From contig JBFMDN010000050.1 of the NCBI GenBank assembly GCA_040753915.1, positions 1 to 42,748 on the forward strand: a DNA stretch of 42,748 bases, written 5' to 3'. The DNA comes from JBFMDN01 sp040753915. GTDB taxonomy: Bacteria > Desulfobacterota > Desulfomonilia > Desulfomonilales > Desulfomonilaceae. Shown here piece after piece: positions 17,014 through 25,483 of this stretch (the first letter of the stretch is position 1; every line of letters starts with the position of its first letter). Both the position numbers and the translations under genes were made by a program. The notes below the pieces were generated by a model. The model saw only the letters and a program-made list of their open reading frames with translations. It was not told where the DNA came from and did not search any database.

Positions 17014-18405
17014 GTGGACAGCAACGGCTGGATGGATCCCAGATCGGAGATGTTGCTTCTCTCCACGGACGGGAACACGAAGAACCTGCTCGTTACGGCT
17101 ATTGACATTGAAGGCGCTGTCGATGAAGAAGCGTGGGTGCCTGCCATCCGAAGAGCATCGACATGCTTTCCGCACCTGTTGAGCACGGTCAGAGAGATCA
17201 AAGTGAACGGGCTTCGTCGTCTCCTGTGGGAGCATCGACCGGATCTTCGGATCCCTACGACCGTGTGGGAGGTGAGGGACGACGGCACGGCCCATGGCTC
17301 ACTCAATGATCTGCTTACTCCAGTAGCATTTCACTTGGACAAGGAACGCGACTTGTTCCAGGAAGTCCCTGTCGATTTTCACCTCATTCGGAGGGGACCG
17401 CATCGGAGCATGCTGATCGGTATGTTCCATCACGTCACCGCAGACGGTGCAACCGTGGCCGAATTCGGAAAGGAGTTTTTTGCCCAGTATCATGAGATAA
17501 AGACAGGAAAGAGACCGGAATGGGCACAAGAGACCCATGCCATCTCCAGCTCTGCCAAGAGGCAGGCTCGAAGCGTCGGGGCATCCTCCTGGAGAGATGC
17601 CCTGATGGGAGTACGCCAGACCATGGCGAACCTCTTCGACAAACCCACGCTCCCGGCTGGTACCGGCGACCCCCATGATCTCGGGGAGCACCAGATCAAG
17701 CGTGCGCTTTCTGAAGAAGAAACTAGCCTTGTTCTGAAGCGTGCGGCATCTTATGGAGCTTCGCCCATAGACCTGTTCACCGCGTGCTCTAAAATAGCGG
17801 TGGACCGTTGGAATGAGGCCCGAGGTATTGCGCCGGGTCTTCTGACCTGTTCCGTCACAGTCAATGCTAGGGGTCGATTCGGAGTGTCAGACCAGCCGAA
17901 CAACAGTTCCGTGATCTTTTTCAGATCCGAACCCGAACAGAGGCGAGAGCTCAAGAAGCTTTGCCGGAAGCTAGCGGTAACCCGGATCAATCATTTCCGG
18001 AACCACCAGGACATCAAGTACATGCAGGACATTGAGCGGATGATCAACTCACTGCGTCTCCTGCCGTTCCGAATGCGAAGGAAAATAGTTCACAACGTCG
18101 TGAATCGCCACCAATTCTCAATCGGGGTCACCCTGCTGGGAGCAGTGTGGCCGAAAATGAAGAACGGGAAGCCGAGCACCGAGACGGCTCTGACAAACGC
18201 TGCCGATCTTTCCCTTCGCGAAGTTCACGCTATTGGATACAAGCTGTTATCCGGAAATCACGCCATGCTGGTTGCATACACGTTCAGGAACCGCCTCAAC
18301 CTTGTCCTCGCTGGCTCCGCGTGTCGGTTCACACGAAAGGAAACTGAAGACTTCCTGGATTTGATCGTGAAAATCCTCGTCGGCGACTCTCCCCAACTCC
18401 GCTAG
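17014..18405 (+). CDS. Stand-alone condensation-domain-like acyltransferase
   Basis: About 463 residues from GTG 17014, chosen because GAGGTG sits six bases upstream; the frame is open to TTG 16927, adding 29 residues. The key motif is 'FHHVTADGATVAEF', an HHxxxDG pattern (H139, H140, D144 in this numbering), the catalytic signature shared by NRPS condensation domains, the WS/DGAT group and related acyltransferases. It is followed at 310-320 by 'SVTVNARGRFG', comparable to the second-half core of this fold. No carrier protein, adenylation domain or polyketide gene is nearby. It probably moves an acyl group to an amine or hydroxyl, but donor and acceptor are unknown. Its last codons overlap the convergent lemA-like gene by four bases. 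Confidence 0.65.
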   Translation: MDSNGWMDPRSEMLLLSTDGNTKNLLVTAIDIEGAVDEEAWVPAIRRASTCFPHLLSTVREIKVNGLRRLLWEHRPDLRIPTTVWEVRDDGTAHGSLNDLLTPVAFHLDKERDLFQEVPVDFHLIRRGPHRSMLIGMFHHVTADGATVAEFGKEFFAQYHEIKTGKRPEWAQETHAISSSAKRQARSVGASSWRDALMGVRQTMANLFDKPTLPAGTGDPHDLGEHQIKRALSEEETSLVLKRAASYGASPIDLFTACSKIAVDRWNEARGIAPGLLTCSVTVNARGRFGVSDQPNNSSVIFFRSEPEQRRELKKLCRKLAVTRINHFRNHQDIKYMQDIERMINSLRLLPFRMRRKIVHNVVNRHQFSIGVTLLGAVWPKMKNGKPSTETALTNAADLSLREVHAIGYKLLSGNHAMLVAYTFRNRLNLVLAGSACRFTRKETEDFLDLIVKILVGDSPQLR

Positions 18406-18965
18406 AAATCCTCGTCTTCGATTGTGAACGGGGGCGGATACCGTTTGATTGGTACGAACCCAAAAAGCGTGGTTATCATGTTTTGCGGAAAAGGTGTTAA
18501 CAGACGGTTGTACAATTGAGCACTCTGATTGTAGTCCTTTCGCGCGGCAGAGATCCGTCGGGTAGTATTCAACACTTGCTTCCACGGCTTCTCGAAAGGG
18601 GGATGCTTGCGTAGATCGGGAGACACCTGGACGATTTTCTTCACCTGCTCGATGGTGCGATCCATCTCGTCAACTGCCGCCACTATCTGATCGGGATCCA
18701 CTGCCCTCATGGAAATGGACCTGGCCTCCATAATCCGACCCGCCAACCGGCCATGGCCGGATTCGTACCCTCGCAGTCCTTCCACGAGACTGGGCAAGAG
18801 CTCGTTTCGTTGCTTCACAGCCCGGTGGAATGCGTCCCATTCGGCCCCCGTCTCGATCCTGCCTTGCTGGAGAATCGGACGCAGAGACAAGAACGAGATG
18901 AGTGACAAGATGAGAAAAGCCACCAGGAGAGCAGAGCTGAACTCTATGATTTTCGAAAGGGACAT
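18402..18965 (-). CDS. LemA family membrane protein
   Basis: 187 residues from ATG 18965; the longer frame adds 42 residues that look non-coding. One N-terminal membrane helix near residues 10-28 is followed by a helical domain with LemA features: 'NELLPSLVEGLRGYESGH' (compare N-L-V-x-x-V-K-G-Y), then 'TTRRISAARKDYNQSAQLYN' and 'FPQNMITTLFGF'. LemA proteins are coiled-helix proteins anchored in the membrane with unclear function, sometimes tied to envelope stress. The stop overlaps the convergent acyltransferase stop by four bases. Confidence 0.85.
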   Translation of the reverse strand: MSLSKIIEFSSALLVAFLILSLISFLSLRPILQQGRIETGAEWDAFHRAVKQRNELLPSLVEGLRGYESGHGRLAGRIMEARSISMRAVDPDQIVAAVDEMDRTIEQVKKIVQVSPDLRKHPPFEKPWKQVLNTTRRISAARKDYNQSAQLYNRLLTPFPQNMITTLFGFVPIKRYPPPFTIEDEDF

Positions 18966-19346
18966 ACGTTGCACATGACTGAAGGATTCGATACCGGACC
19001 GTGAGGCCCAAGTGCGAGCTCGCCTGGCAGCACGCCGGCAGCAGTATAGGTCACTTGCGCAGGTGCGGCTTATGATGCCGCCCATAGACAATGGAGGCAG
19101 TATAGCAGATCGTCCACTCTATCCGCCACCAATAACAGAGGCCGTGATCCCGAGCCGACCCGTCCGTTACCTCGGGTGAGAGATCGTCGCTCTGAGTCCA
19201 GCCACAAGTCGTCATGGTATTGGTAGTCTTTTTCCTGGACATAATCGATGGGATTTCCTATCAGTGTGCTGGGTTACGTTGACTTTTTCCGAATCACTGG
19301 CTTTAATGGATTCATCAGTTTTTTGCTCGTGTCAAAGAGGAGAGGT
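18966..19346. other. Divergent intergenic region
   Basis: About 380 bases between the divergent lemA-like and DUF362 genes. I see no gene or strong palindrome; promoters for both sides must lie here but none stands out by eye. AGGAGAGG at about 19339 is the ribosome site for the DUF362 gene. Confidence 0.4.
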
Positions 19347-20288
19347 ATGCCAATGACATCGAAGACGGATCGCAGAGAATTTCTAAGAAGCGGATTGCTG
19401 ACTGCAGCGACAATGGTAGGAGCGACAACCGGTCTGCTCGCCCCTCGTTCCACAATGGCCCAGAAGACACCTGATGTGGTCGTTTCGCACGGAACCGACC
19501 CTGCGAAGATGACCCGCTCCGCGGTAGAAGCGCTGGGAGGCATGAAGCAATTCGTGAAGCCCGGCCAAAAGGTGGTTATCAAGCCGAACATGAGCTTTGC
19601 AAGCGGACCGGAGCGGGGCGCAAACACCCACCCCGCAGTGGTAAGGGAGGTTGCGGCCATGTGCGCCGAAGCCGGAGCGTCTCGAATCTCCGTTGTTGAC
19701 TACGTGTTGAATGATCCCTCAGCGTGTATGTCTCTCTCCAAGATCCCGGAATTCTGCCAAGACGTTCCCAACACCATGGTGAATCATGTAAAGGCTAGGA
19801 GGTTGTTCCAAGAGGTTCCCGTCAAGAACGGAAAGGAGCTCAAGTCCCTGGAGGTCCTGAAAGAAGTGTTGGAATCGGATGTCTTGATTGCCGTTCCCGT
19901 GGGCAAGAGCCACTCCTCTGCCGGGATAAGTCTCTCCATGAAAGGTATGATGGGCCTGATCCATAACAGAGTGTCTTTTCACAGCCGTTACGATCTCCAT
20001 ACCGCGATTGTGGACATGGCCAGTGTGCTCAAACCGAACCTCGTCGTTATAGACGGGACCAGGATTCTTAGCAGCGGGGGACCGAGCGGACCGGGAAAAG
20101 TGATACCCTTGAACCTGGTGATAGCTTCCACCGACATGGTCGCTGCTGACGCTCAAATGGTTGCGCTGGGCACATGGTACGATCGTAAGTTCACTCCAAG
20201 CCAGGTACGCCACATTCGGGGGGCTGCAGAGCGGGGATTGGGGCGGATGGATCTCGACAATTTGCTCATCGTTGACGTGAAATCGTGA
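19347..20288 (+). CDS. DUF362 protein with Tat signal peptide
   Basis: 313 residues from ATG 19347, chosen because AGGAGAGG lies directly before it. The N-terminus 'TDRREFLRSGLLTAATMVGA' has a twin-arginine motif (RREFL) and hydrophobic core, so the protein is probably exported folded via Tat. The body is DUF362: 'VVIKPNMSFA' near 75-84, 'PAVVREVAAMCAEAGA' near 94-109, 'KSHSSAGISLSMKGMMGL' near 193-210. DUF362 often accompanies iron-sulphur proteins; its activity is unknown. Its TGA overlaps the start of the polyferredoxin gene (GTGATG at 20285-20290), so the two are translationally coupled and probably act together at the outer face of the inner membrane. Confidence 0.85.
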   Translation: MPMTSKTDRREFLRSGLLTAATMVGATTGLLAPRSTMAQKTPDVVVSHGTDPAKMTRSAVEALGGMKQFVKPGQKVVIKPNMSFASGPERGANTHPAVVREVAAMCAEAGASRISVVDYVLNDPSACMSLSKIPEFCQDVPNTMVNHVKARRLFQEVPVKNGKELKSLEVLKEVLESDVLIAVPVGKSHSSAGISLSMKGMMGLIHNRVSFHSRYDLHTAIVDMASVLKPNLVVIDGTRILSSGGPSGPGKVIPLNLVIASTDMVAADAQMVALGTWYDRKFTPSQVRHIRGAAERGLGRMDLDNLLIVDVKS

Positions 20289-21976
20289 TGCGCTTTCAAC
20301 GTGTGGCTCAAGGGATCAGCTTTGGCATTTTTGCTGCTCTGCTGGTGCTGGCGGCATATCCGTTCGCGGAAGGGGTACAGGTGGACTTCTTCCTGCGCAT
20401 GGATCCCGTCCTCGGCGTCGCCACCCTCATAGCTGCCAAGGTATTCCTGTTTTTCTTGATTCCCGCATTGGTAGTACTGAGTATTACCGTCGTTGCCGGG
20501 AGGCTCTTCTGCGGGTTCGTCTGTCCCATGGGAACGACGATTGACTTGATGGACTCATGTTTAAGGCCCAACCGCAAAGCCACGGCGCGCGAAAGCTCGT
20601 ATGAGGCCACATCCCGTTTTAGAGGATGGAAATATCTCCTGCTGATCTCGATTCTCGTCGCTGCCGTTGCGGGGACATCTCTGGTGCATCTGGGCTCGCC
20701 GCTGTCCCTGGTGACCCGCTTTTTCGGGCTCGTAGTTCATCCCATCCTTCTTCTGGTAGCGGATCAGGGTATTCATTGGAGTGCTCCTTTGGCAACGGTT
20801 TATCCTGACCTTCAATATATCCAGTTTCCTCGGAAGGTCTTCGCAACGAACGCCTTTGTGGCACTCATCTTCGTCGCGATAGGACTGCTCGTGTACGTGC
20901 ATCCGCGATTCTGGTGCAGAAACCTCTGTCCGGCCGGTGCTCTCATGGGCTTCCTTGCGCGAAAACCGCTCTTCAGGCGAACAGTGAGCGAATCATGCAC
21001 ATGTTGCGGGCAGTGCTCGCGAGCCTGTCCCATGGGAGCCATTTCCGAGAACCCTCTGCACACGGTCTTCTCCGAATGCATCATGTGTGAACGCTGCCGG
21101 GAAGTCTGTCCGGTGGGCGCGGTTGGGTTCTGGACAGCTCCGTCCCTGGAGGGTGCCAACATCGAGCCCGATCCGACTCGACGCGGTCTCCTGTTTTCCG
21201 CGGCAAGCGGTCTGCTTGCAGCAGGACTGTTCCGTACGAGTATCCACCAGCCCTCAGTGGGATCGGCCGACACGGTGTTGGTGGCCGGCGATCTTATCCG
21301 GCCGCCCGGTGCCCTTCCCGAGCCCGAATTCCTCAGCCGTTGTGTCCGTTGCGGGGAGTGCATGAAGGCGTGCGCAACGAACACGCTTCAGCCAATTTGG
21401 CTCAAGGCAGGCCTCGAAGGGATCTTTTCACCCGTCTTGGTCACCCGACTCGCGGGCTGTGCTATCACGTGCAATGTGTGCGGCAAGGTCTGCCCCACAG
21501 GCGCCATCCGGGACCTCCCCCTCATAGAGAAACAACACGCGAAGGTGGGCACCGCGTGGATCAATAGGAGTAACTGCCTGGTATGGGAACAGGATCGCAA
21601 ATGCCTCGTCTGCGATGAAGTTTGCCTGTACAATGCGGTTTCGTTCAAGCCCGTGCCTGGCCTGAAGAACGCTGCACCGTTTGTGGAAGAGAATCGGTGC
21701 ACCGGCTGCGGGTGGTGCGAGAGCAAGTGCCCCGTGCAGGGAGAATCCGCCATAAAGGTCAACATACTGGGCGAAGTACGCTTGGCCACCGGTTCGTACG
21801 TGGAAAAGGCGAAGGAGTACGGCTTCGTATTCAAGAGTCGAGACAACAGTGGGGACAAGCTCGCACCGGAGACGTTCGACCCGCTCCGGAAATCGGGAGC
21901 GCAGCCCCCATCTCTTGGGCCGGAGGATGAGGCTGGGGTGGTCTTGCCACCGGGCTTCCTCCCTAATAAACAATGA
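20285..21976 (+). CDS. NapH-NapG-type fused membrane polyferredoxin
   Basis: 563 residues from GTG 20285. The first ~235 residues are NapH-like: several membrane helices and two cysteine motifs, 'FCGFVCPMG' (75-83) and 'WCRNLCPAG' (210-218). Then come two [4Fe-4S] binding motifs at 238-249 (CTCCGQCSRACP) and 265-276 (CIMCERCREVCP). Next is 'DPTRRGLLFSAASGLLAAGL' (296-315), resembling a NapG Tat signal, and then further ferredoxin motifs at 353-363, 392-403, 431-447 and 472-482. So a NapH-like and a NapG-like protein are joined in one chain. Such proteins pass electrons between quinol and periplasmic partners. The partner here is likely the DUF362 protein with which it overlaps. No nap or other reductase gene is adjacent. 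Confidence 0.85.
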   Translation: MMRFQRVAQGISFGIFAALLVLAAYPFAEGVQVDFFLRMDPVLGVATLIAAKVFLFFLIPALVVLSITVVAGRLFCGFVCPMGTTIDLMDSCLRPNRKATARESSYEATSRFRGWKYLLLISILVAAVAGTSLVHLGSPLSLVTRFFGLVVHPILLLVADQGIHWSAPLATVYPDLQYIQFPRKVFATNAFVALIFVAIGLLVYVHPRFWCRNLCPAGALMGFLARKPLFRRTVSESCTCCGQCSRACPMGAISENPLHTVFSECIMCERCREVCPVGAVGFWTAPSLEGANIEPDPTRRGLLFSAASGLLAAGLFRTSIHQPSVGSADTVLVAGDLIRPPGALPEPEFLSRCVRCGECMKACATNTLQPIWLKAGLEGIFSPVLVTRLAGCAITCNVCGKVCPTGAIRDLPLIEKQHAKVGTAWINRSNCLVWEQDRKCLVCDEVCLYNAVSFKPVPGLKNAAPFVEENRCTGCGWCESKCPVQGESAIKVNILGEVRLATGSYVEKAKEYGFVFKSRDNSGDKLAPETFDPLRKSGAQPPSLGPEDEAGVVLPPGFLPNKQ

Positions 21977-22093
21977 CAACAGAGCCTTAATTTGCTAAAA
22001 TGATTCAACACAATCTTTATCCATTTGCTGATTTCGCAGCGCGGCTATGATGTTGCTGACATGAGGTACAGCGACTGAAGGACAGACTCAGGC

Positions 22094-24400
22094 ATGAATC
22101 CATCTGGGTCCACACGTAATGATGATATCGACCGGTTGGTGCAGCAGGCGGAGTTCTATGAGACTCAGGGGCTCTACGAACAAGCCGTGCAGGTCTATCG
22201 AGACATCCTTACGAAGCAGCCGGATCACGAAAAAGCCCGGTCCAGGATCGCTGTGATCGAGCGCTCCCAGGAAGCACAAAACACATCTGGCCCGGTCGTC
22301 ACACGGCCCGACTCTCTGTCTCCCCGTCTGGCCCTTGACCTGGGGTTGGCGTACATGGGTATGAACTTGTACGCAGAGGCAATCGAAGAGTTCACTCACT
22401 CACTCAAGACCTCGCCTGCCGTACGACCGGATCTGTTGCGGTATACCCTCGCGTGTCTCGTGCATTTGGGGAAGCACGAGCGCGCAACCAAAGCAATGCA
22501 TCAGTTGCTGGACGATCCCTCCCTCACCCTGGCTGAGAAGGGAGACATCGTGGCTGACACAGCAGCTTTGTACTTGGAAAAAGGACAGGTCGAGCGAGCG
22601 AGCACCTTGCTGCAGGGGCTGACGGACCAGCAGAAGATGTTCGTCCGTGACTACGATAAACTCCTCGCCCAGGTGTCCCAGCTCGACGAAGAGGACCTTG
22701 AGATCGAGGTGGAAGATCCGGAAACCGGGATCGTGTACTCCGAGCCTCTCATGAAGCAGGGGCGGACCCGAGCTGCCACGAAGGATGAGCCGCAGCGTCG
22801 CAAAAAGCCGGAATTGCCGTCCGTACCGCTCAAAACCGCTGTGGCATACTCCCTGGACAGCAGAAATTGGCATAATGGGACGTCTGAGAGCGTCTCGCCC
22901 CAGTGGGCTGTCCTGCAGCTCGACGAGCAGCTCAATACGGGGGATTCCCTCGTTGTCCGGTTTCGACTGCCCGTTGAGGACGAGAACGATACGATTTCTG
23001 TCATCTCACGGGTCGCCGAGCCTCCCTTGCGGGAGAGGAATCATCACCGGGTGCGTGTGCAGTTTCTCTCATTTCTCCCTGGCGGCGAATCGACGCTCAA
23101 CGCGTTTATCGAAAGAGCAGTGGAAAATCCTGCTGTGCTCCAGGACGCGGCGCATATGGAGTTGATTCCGGGGTTGAGCGAACTGCCGCCTGACGAGCCG
23201 AAGCAAACACCCCGCCGGATCGGTGCTCAAGCCGTGAAGAAGGCGATTCGCCAGGCTCCTCCCGAAGATGACGACGCTCCTGCTGAAGGAGCCCTGGCAT
23301 TGATGGCCAAGCTGGACGCTGAGGGCATTGCCAGGGTGCATTTCGCCTGCGAATGCGGCCAGGTACATGTGGTGCCTGCCAAGAATGCCGGGCGCAAAGG
23401 GAAATGTGCGACCTGCGGGAATGTCTTGACAGTTCCCATGGTGGACACCCGACCCGACAGCCTGTCCGACCGGGTCATCGGGAAGGTGGTAGGAGGATGC
23501 CGACTTCTGTGCAAGCTCGGCGGCGGAGGCATGGGAGGTGTGTTCAAAGGCCATCACATTGCCCTCGACATACCGGTCGCGGTGAAGATACTGCACGCTC
23601 ATCTTGCGGAGAAAGACCCCGTCTTCATAAAACGCTTCATTCGTGAGGCACGTGCAGCGGCCAGACTCCAGCATCCCAATATTGTCGGGGTTATGAACGT
23701 CGGATTTGAAAACGGGCTCCACTATCTTGTTATGCCGTTTGTAAGCGGGGGAAGTGCGGCTGCTCTTCTGGCCAAGAAGGGAAGGCTCCCCGTCGACACG
23801 GTGCTCGACATTGCGGTGGAGATGGCTCGGGCCCTTGTCGTGGCAGAAGAAAACAATTTGTTGCACAGAGATATCAAGCCGGCAAATATCCTCTTCAACG
23901 AGAAGGGATCTGCCAAGTTGGCGGACCTTGGTCTCGCCAAGAGCTTCCTCGAGGGACAGGATGTCAGCATTACCCAGACCGGCATTGCGTGCGGCACACC
24001 CCTGTACTTCTCTCCGGAGCAAGCAAAAGGGGCTCGAAATCTCGACATCAGATCGGATATTTATTCTCTCGGGATCACCCTCTATCACCTGATCAATGGG
24101 TCCCCTCCGTACAAAGGGGAGTCCGCGTACGTAATCTTTCAGAAGCACGTGCACGAGCCACTGCCTCCCTTTGACGACGACGTTCCCCCTGTTCCCGCTG
24201 CCGTAGTCGATTTGCTTGTGAAAATGACGGCAAAGAACCCGGATAACAGATATTCCAGTGCAGAAGAGCTGCTCTCCGCGATCGAATCGGTGCAAGCCGA
24301 GATCAAAGGCGATCCCAATGGCCCTTCCTCTTCCGGTGCGCCCAAGAAGGGACTGCTTGCTCGATTGGGACTCAAGCGATTTGAAGAGCCGGAGAAATGA
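22094..24400 (+). CDS. Serine/threonine kinase with TPR, PilZ-like and zinc-ribbon domains
   Basis: 768 residues. Order: TPR-like helices (about 10-195, e.g. 'FYETQGLYEQAVQVYRDIL'); an acidic linker; a PilZ-like barrel (about 235-345, 'GDSLVVRFRLPV', 'RVRVQFLSF'); a CxC...CxxC zinc ribbon (C419, C421, C438, C441); a Hanks kinase domain (about 465-735) with glycine loop 'LGGGGMGGVF', K498 in 'VAVKIL', catalytic 'HRDIKPAN' (D593), 'DLG' at 611 in place of DFG, and 'SPEQ' for the APE motif. All catalytic residues are present, so it is likely active. The PilZ part lacks a clear RxxxR/DxSxxG set, so c-di-GMP binding is doubtful. It has no membrane helix. No target protein or phosphatase is adjacent; the nearest phosphoprotein-phosphatase-like gene is at 33654. 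Confidence 0.9.
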   Translation: MNPSGSTRNDDIDRLVQQAEFYETQGLYEQAVQVYRDILTKQPDHEKARSRIAVIERSQEAQNTSGPVVTRPDSLSPRLALDLGLAYMGMNLYAEAIEEFTHSLKTSPAVRPDLLRYTLACLVHLGKHERATKAMHQLLDDPSLTLAEKGDIVADTAALYLEKGQVERASTLLQGLTDQQKMFVRDYDKLLAQVSQLDEEDLEIEVEDPETGIVYSEPLMKQGRTRAATKDEPQRRKKPELPSVPLKTAVAYSLDSRNWHNGTSESVSPQWAVLQLDEQLNTGDSLVVRFRLPVEDENDTISVISRVAEPPLRERNHHRVRVQFLSFLPGGESTLNAFIERAVENPAVLQDAAHMELIPGLSELPPDEPKQTPRRIGAQAVKKAIRQAPPEDDDAPAEGALALMAKLDAEGIARVHFACECGQVHVVPAKNAGRKGKCATCGNVLTVPMVDTRPDSLSDRVIGKVVGGCRLLCKLGGGGMGGVFKGHHIALDIPVAVKILHAHLAEKDPVFIKRFIREARAAARLQHPNIVGVMNVGFENGLHYLVMPFVSGGSAAALLAKKGRLPVDTVLDIAVEMARALVVAEENNLLHRDIKPANILFNEKGSAKLADLGLAKSFLEGQDVSITQTGIACGTPLYFSPEQAKGARNLDIRSDIYSLGITLYHLINGSPPYKGESAYVIFQKHVHEPLPPFDDDVPPVPAAVVDLLVKMTAKNPDNRYSSAEELLSAIESVQAEIKGDPNGPSSSGAPKKGLLARLGLKRFEEPEK

Positions 24401-24408
24401 GACCATCG

Positions 24409-24427
24409 GGACCTGAGAAGCAGGTCC
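24409..24427 (+). terminator. Hairpin behind the kinase gene
   Basis: A 7-bp perfect stem with a 5-base loop begins nine bases after the kinase stop. There is no T run, so it may be only mRNA 3'-end structure, or Rho-dependent. Confidence 0.3.
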
Positions 24428-24772
24428 AGACCCAATCCGCAAACAGGGGCATAGACGACCGCGTGAAAGCACCGGCCGCTCTCCACTATCGTGTCGGCCA
24501 CAAGTAAAGAGCTTCGCACGCAATGTTCGGAAATCGCGACCTCTTTCATGACCTCATGTCGAGCGAAGACTCATTGGCTTTCAACTGCGATTGCTGCCAC
24601 GCATATTCAATGCGCAACAGTAAAGATTCGGGCCCGAGACGGGGGAGAATGGAGAAAGCTCATCCTTTACCCTGCCGAATTGCCGTCCTTCTTGGTACAA
24701 GATTTCATAAGTACGGCCACCTATTTGGGAAACGGGTCCCTTCTGGGAAGTGCAGGTTCCAAACAAGAAGAA

Positions 24773-24792
24773 TGCAGGCTGGAAAGCCTGCA
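24773..24792. repeat. GGAA-loop hairpin (REP-like unit)
   Basis: An 8-bp perfect stem TGCAGGCT/AGCCTGCA closes a GGAA loop. I recall the surrounding 'AGGCTGGAAAGCCTGCACTA' form as a common dispersed intergenic unit, but that is from memory; within this window it occurs once. Confidence 0.45.
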
Positions 24793-25043
24793 CTACATGA
24801 TTGAAACACGATCTGTGCGACTGCGGGGTTAGATACCCGACCCATGGCTCCGAATACTCCTCCTGCAAGAATCAAGACACGACAACCCACGCGCAGGGGC
24901 AAGTTCGAAATCTGCTCCTACCTTTGGCGCGAACATCAATGGGCCTCGCCATATTTAGGTCAGCCGCATTGCCGTGAATCCACTATCGTATTTCCGCCAT
25001 CGTGAACTTAGCCGCAGCGACTGCCCGAAGGTTCATTCATTAG

Positions 25044-25072
25044 TTGACAAATGCCCTTCTATATCTTAATAT
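25044..25072 (+). promoter_or_regulatory. Strong sigma70 promoter for the Trp-rich small gene
   Basis: TTGACA (25044-25049), a 17-base spacer, then TAATAT (25067-25072). The -35 is the exact consensus, the spacer ideal and the -10 differs by one base. Transcription would start near 25079, about 40 bases before the ATG at 25121. It is the best promoter match I saw in the window. Confidence 0.75.
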
Positions 25073-25120
25073 TACAGGGTCTTTATTACAGCTCAAATTG
25101 GTCACTGCGGAGGATTCGTC

Positions 25121-25297
25121 ATGTCTGGTCTCTCTCGCGTTCTCGCTAGCCTCGCCGCTGTTTCCCTAACTGTTTTTGGGTGGGTACAGTATCCCGGCTG
25201 GTACTACCAATGGTACTCGACGTGGCCTGAGCTTTATGCATGGCCCGCATCCTTTTCCAACAACTGCGATCCCCGGTGGGGATTTTGGTTCTGGTGA
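25121..25297 (+). CDS. Small tryptophan-rich membrane or exported peptide
   Basis: A 58-residue ORF. It has a near-consensus promoter 72 bases upstream, GGAGG seven bases before the ATG, and a terminator-like hairpin 24 bases after the stop, so it is very likely a real gene. Residues 1-20 (MSGLSRVLASLAAVSLTVFG) look like a signal peptide or membrane segment: one Arg, then a hydrophobic core. The last 38 residues hold eight Trp, five Tyr and three Phe, one Cys (residue 49) and few charges. Trp lies at 21, 27, 31, 35, 41, 53, 56 and 58; the chain ends Trp-Phe-Trp. I do not recognise the family. It could act at the membrane interface, or as a toxin-like or signalling peptide; none of these is shown. 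Confidence 0.72.
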   Translation: MSGLSRVLASLAAVSLTVFGWVQYPGWYYQWYSTWPELYAWPASFSNNCDPRWGFWFW

Positions 25298-25320
25298 GGC
25301 GGAATCGCAGCAGATTCACG

Positions 25321-25361
25321 AATCCCCCGCCCCCAATCAATCAGGGCAGGCGCGGGGGATT
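25321..25361 (+). terminator. Intrinsic-terminator-like hairpin behind the Trp-rich gene
   Basis: AATCCCCCGC (25321-25330) pairs exactly with GCGGGGGATT (25352-25361) and is followed by TGTCTTTCG. The stem is strong; the T tract is short and interrupted. It ends a transcript that would begin near 25079. Confidence 0.6.
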
Positions 25362-25483
25362 TGTCTTTCGTACGCCTGTGGGTATGATACGTCCTGTGAT
25401 GTCGTGGTTCCACCGGGCTACTGCAGTGCTGGCTGGGAGCGAAACGGGTCTGAGGCACGACTTCACGCTTCACGCACAATTAC

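Larger units (their letters stand above)
24401..25120. other. Intergenic region after the kinase gene
   Basis: About 720 bases with no gene. It holds a GGACCTG-AGAAG-CAGGTCC hairpin just behind the kinase stop (24409-24427), a TGCAGGCT-GGAA-AGCCTGCA hairpin (24773-24792), and at its end the promoter of the small tryptophan-rich gene. Confidence 0.6.

Noticed and set aside
22000..22093. Promoter TTGCTG...TATGAT before the kinase gene
   Set aside because: The spacer is only about 15 bases; too poor to claim.
23069..24523. 484-residue minus-strand open frame
   Set aside because: Antisense to the kinase domain; reflects codon bias of the real gene.
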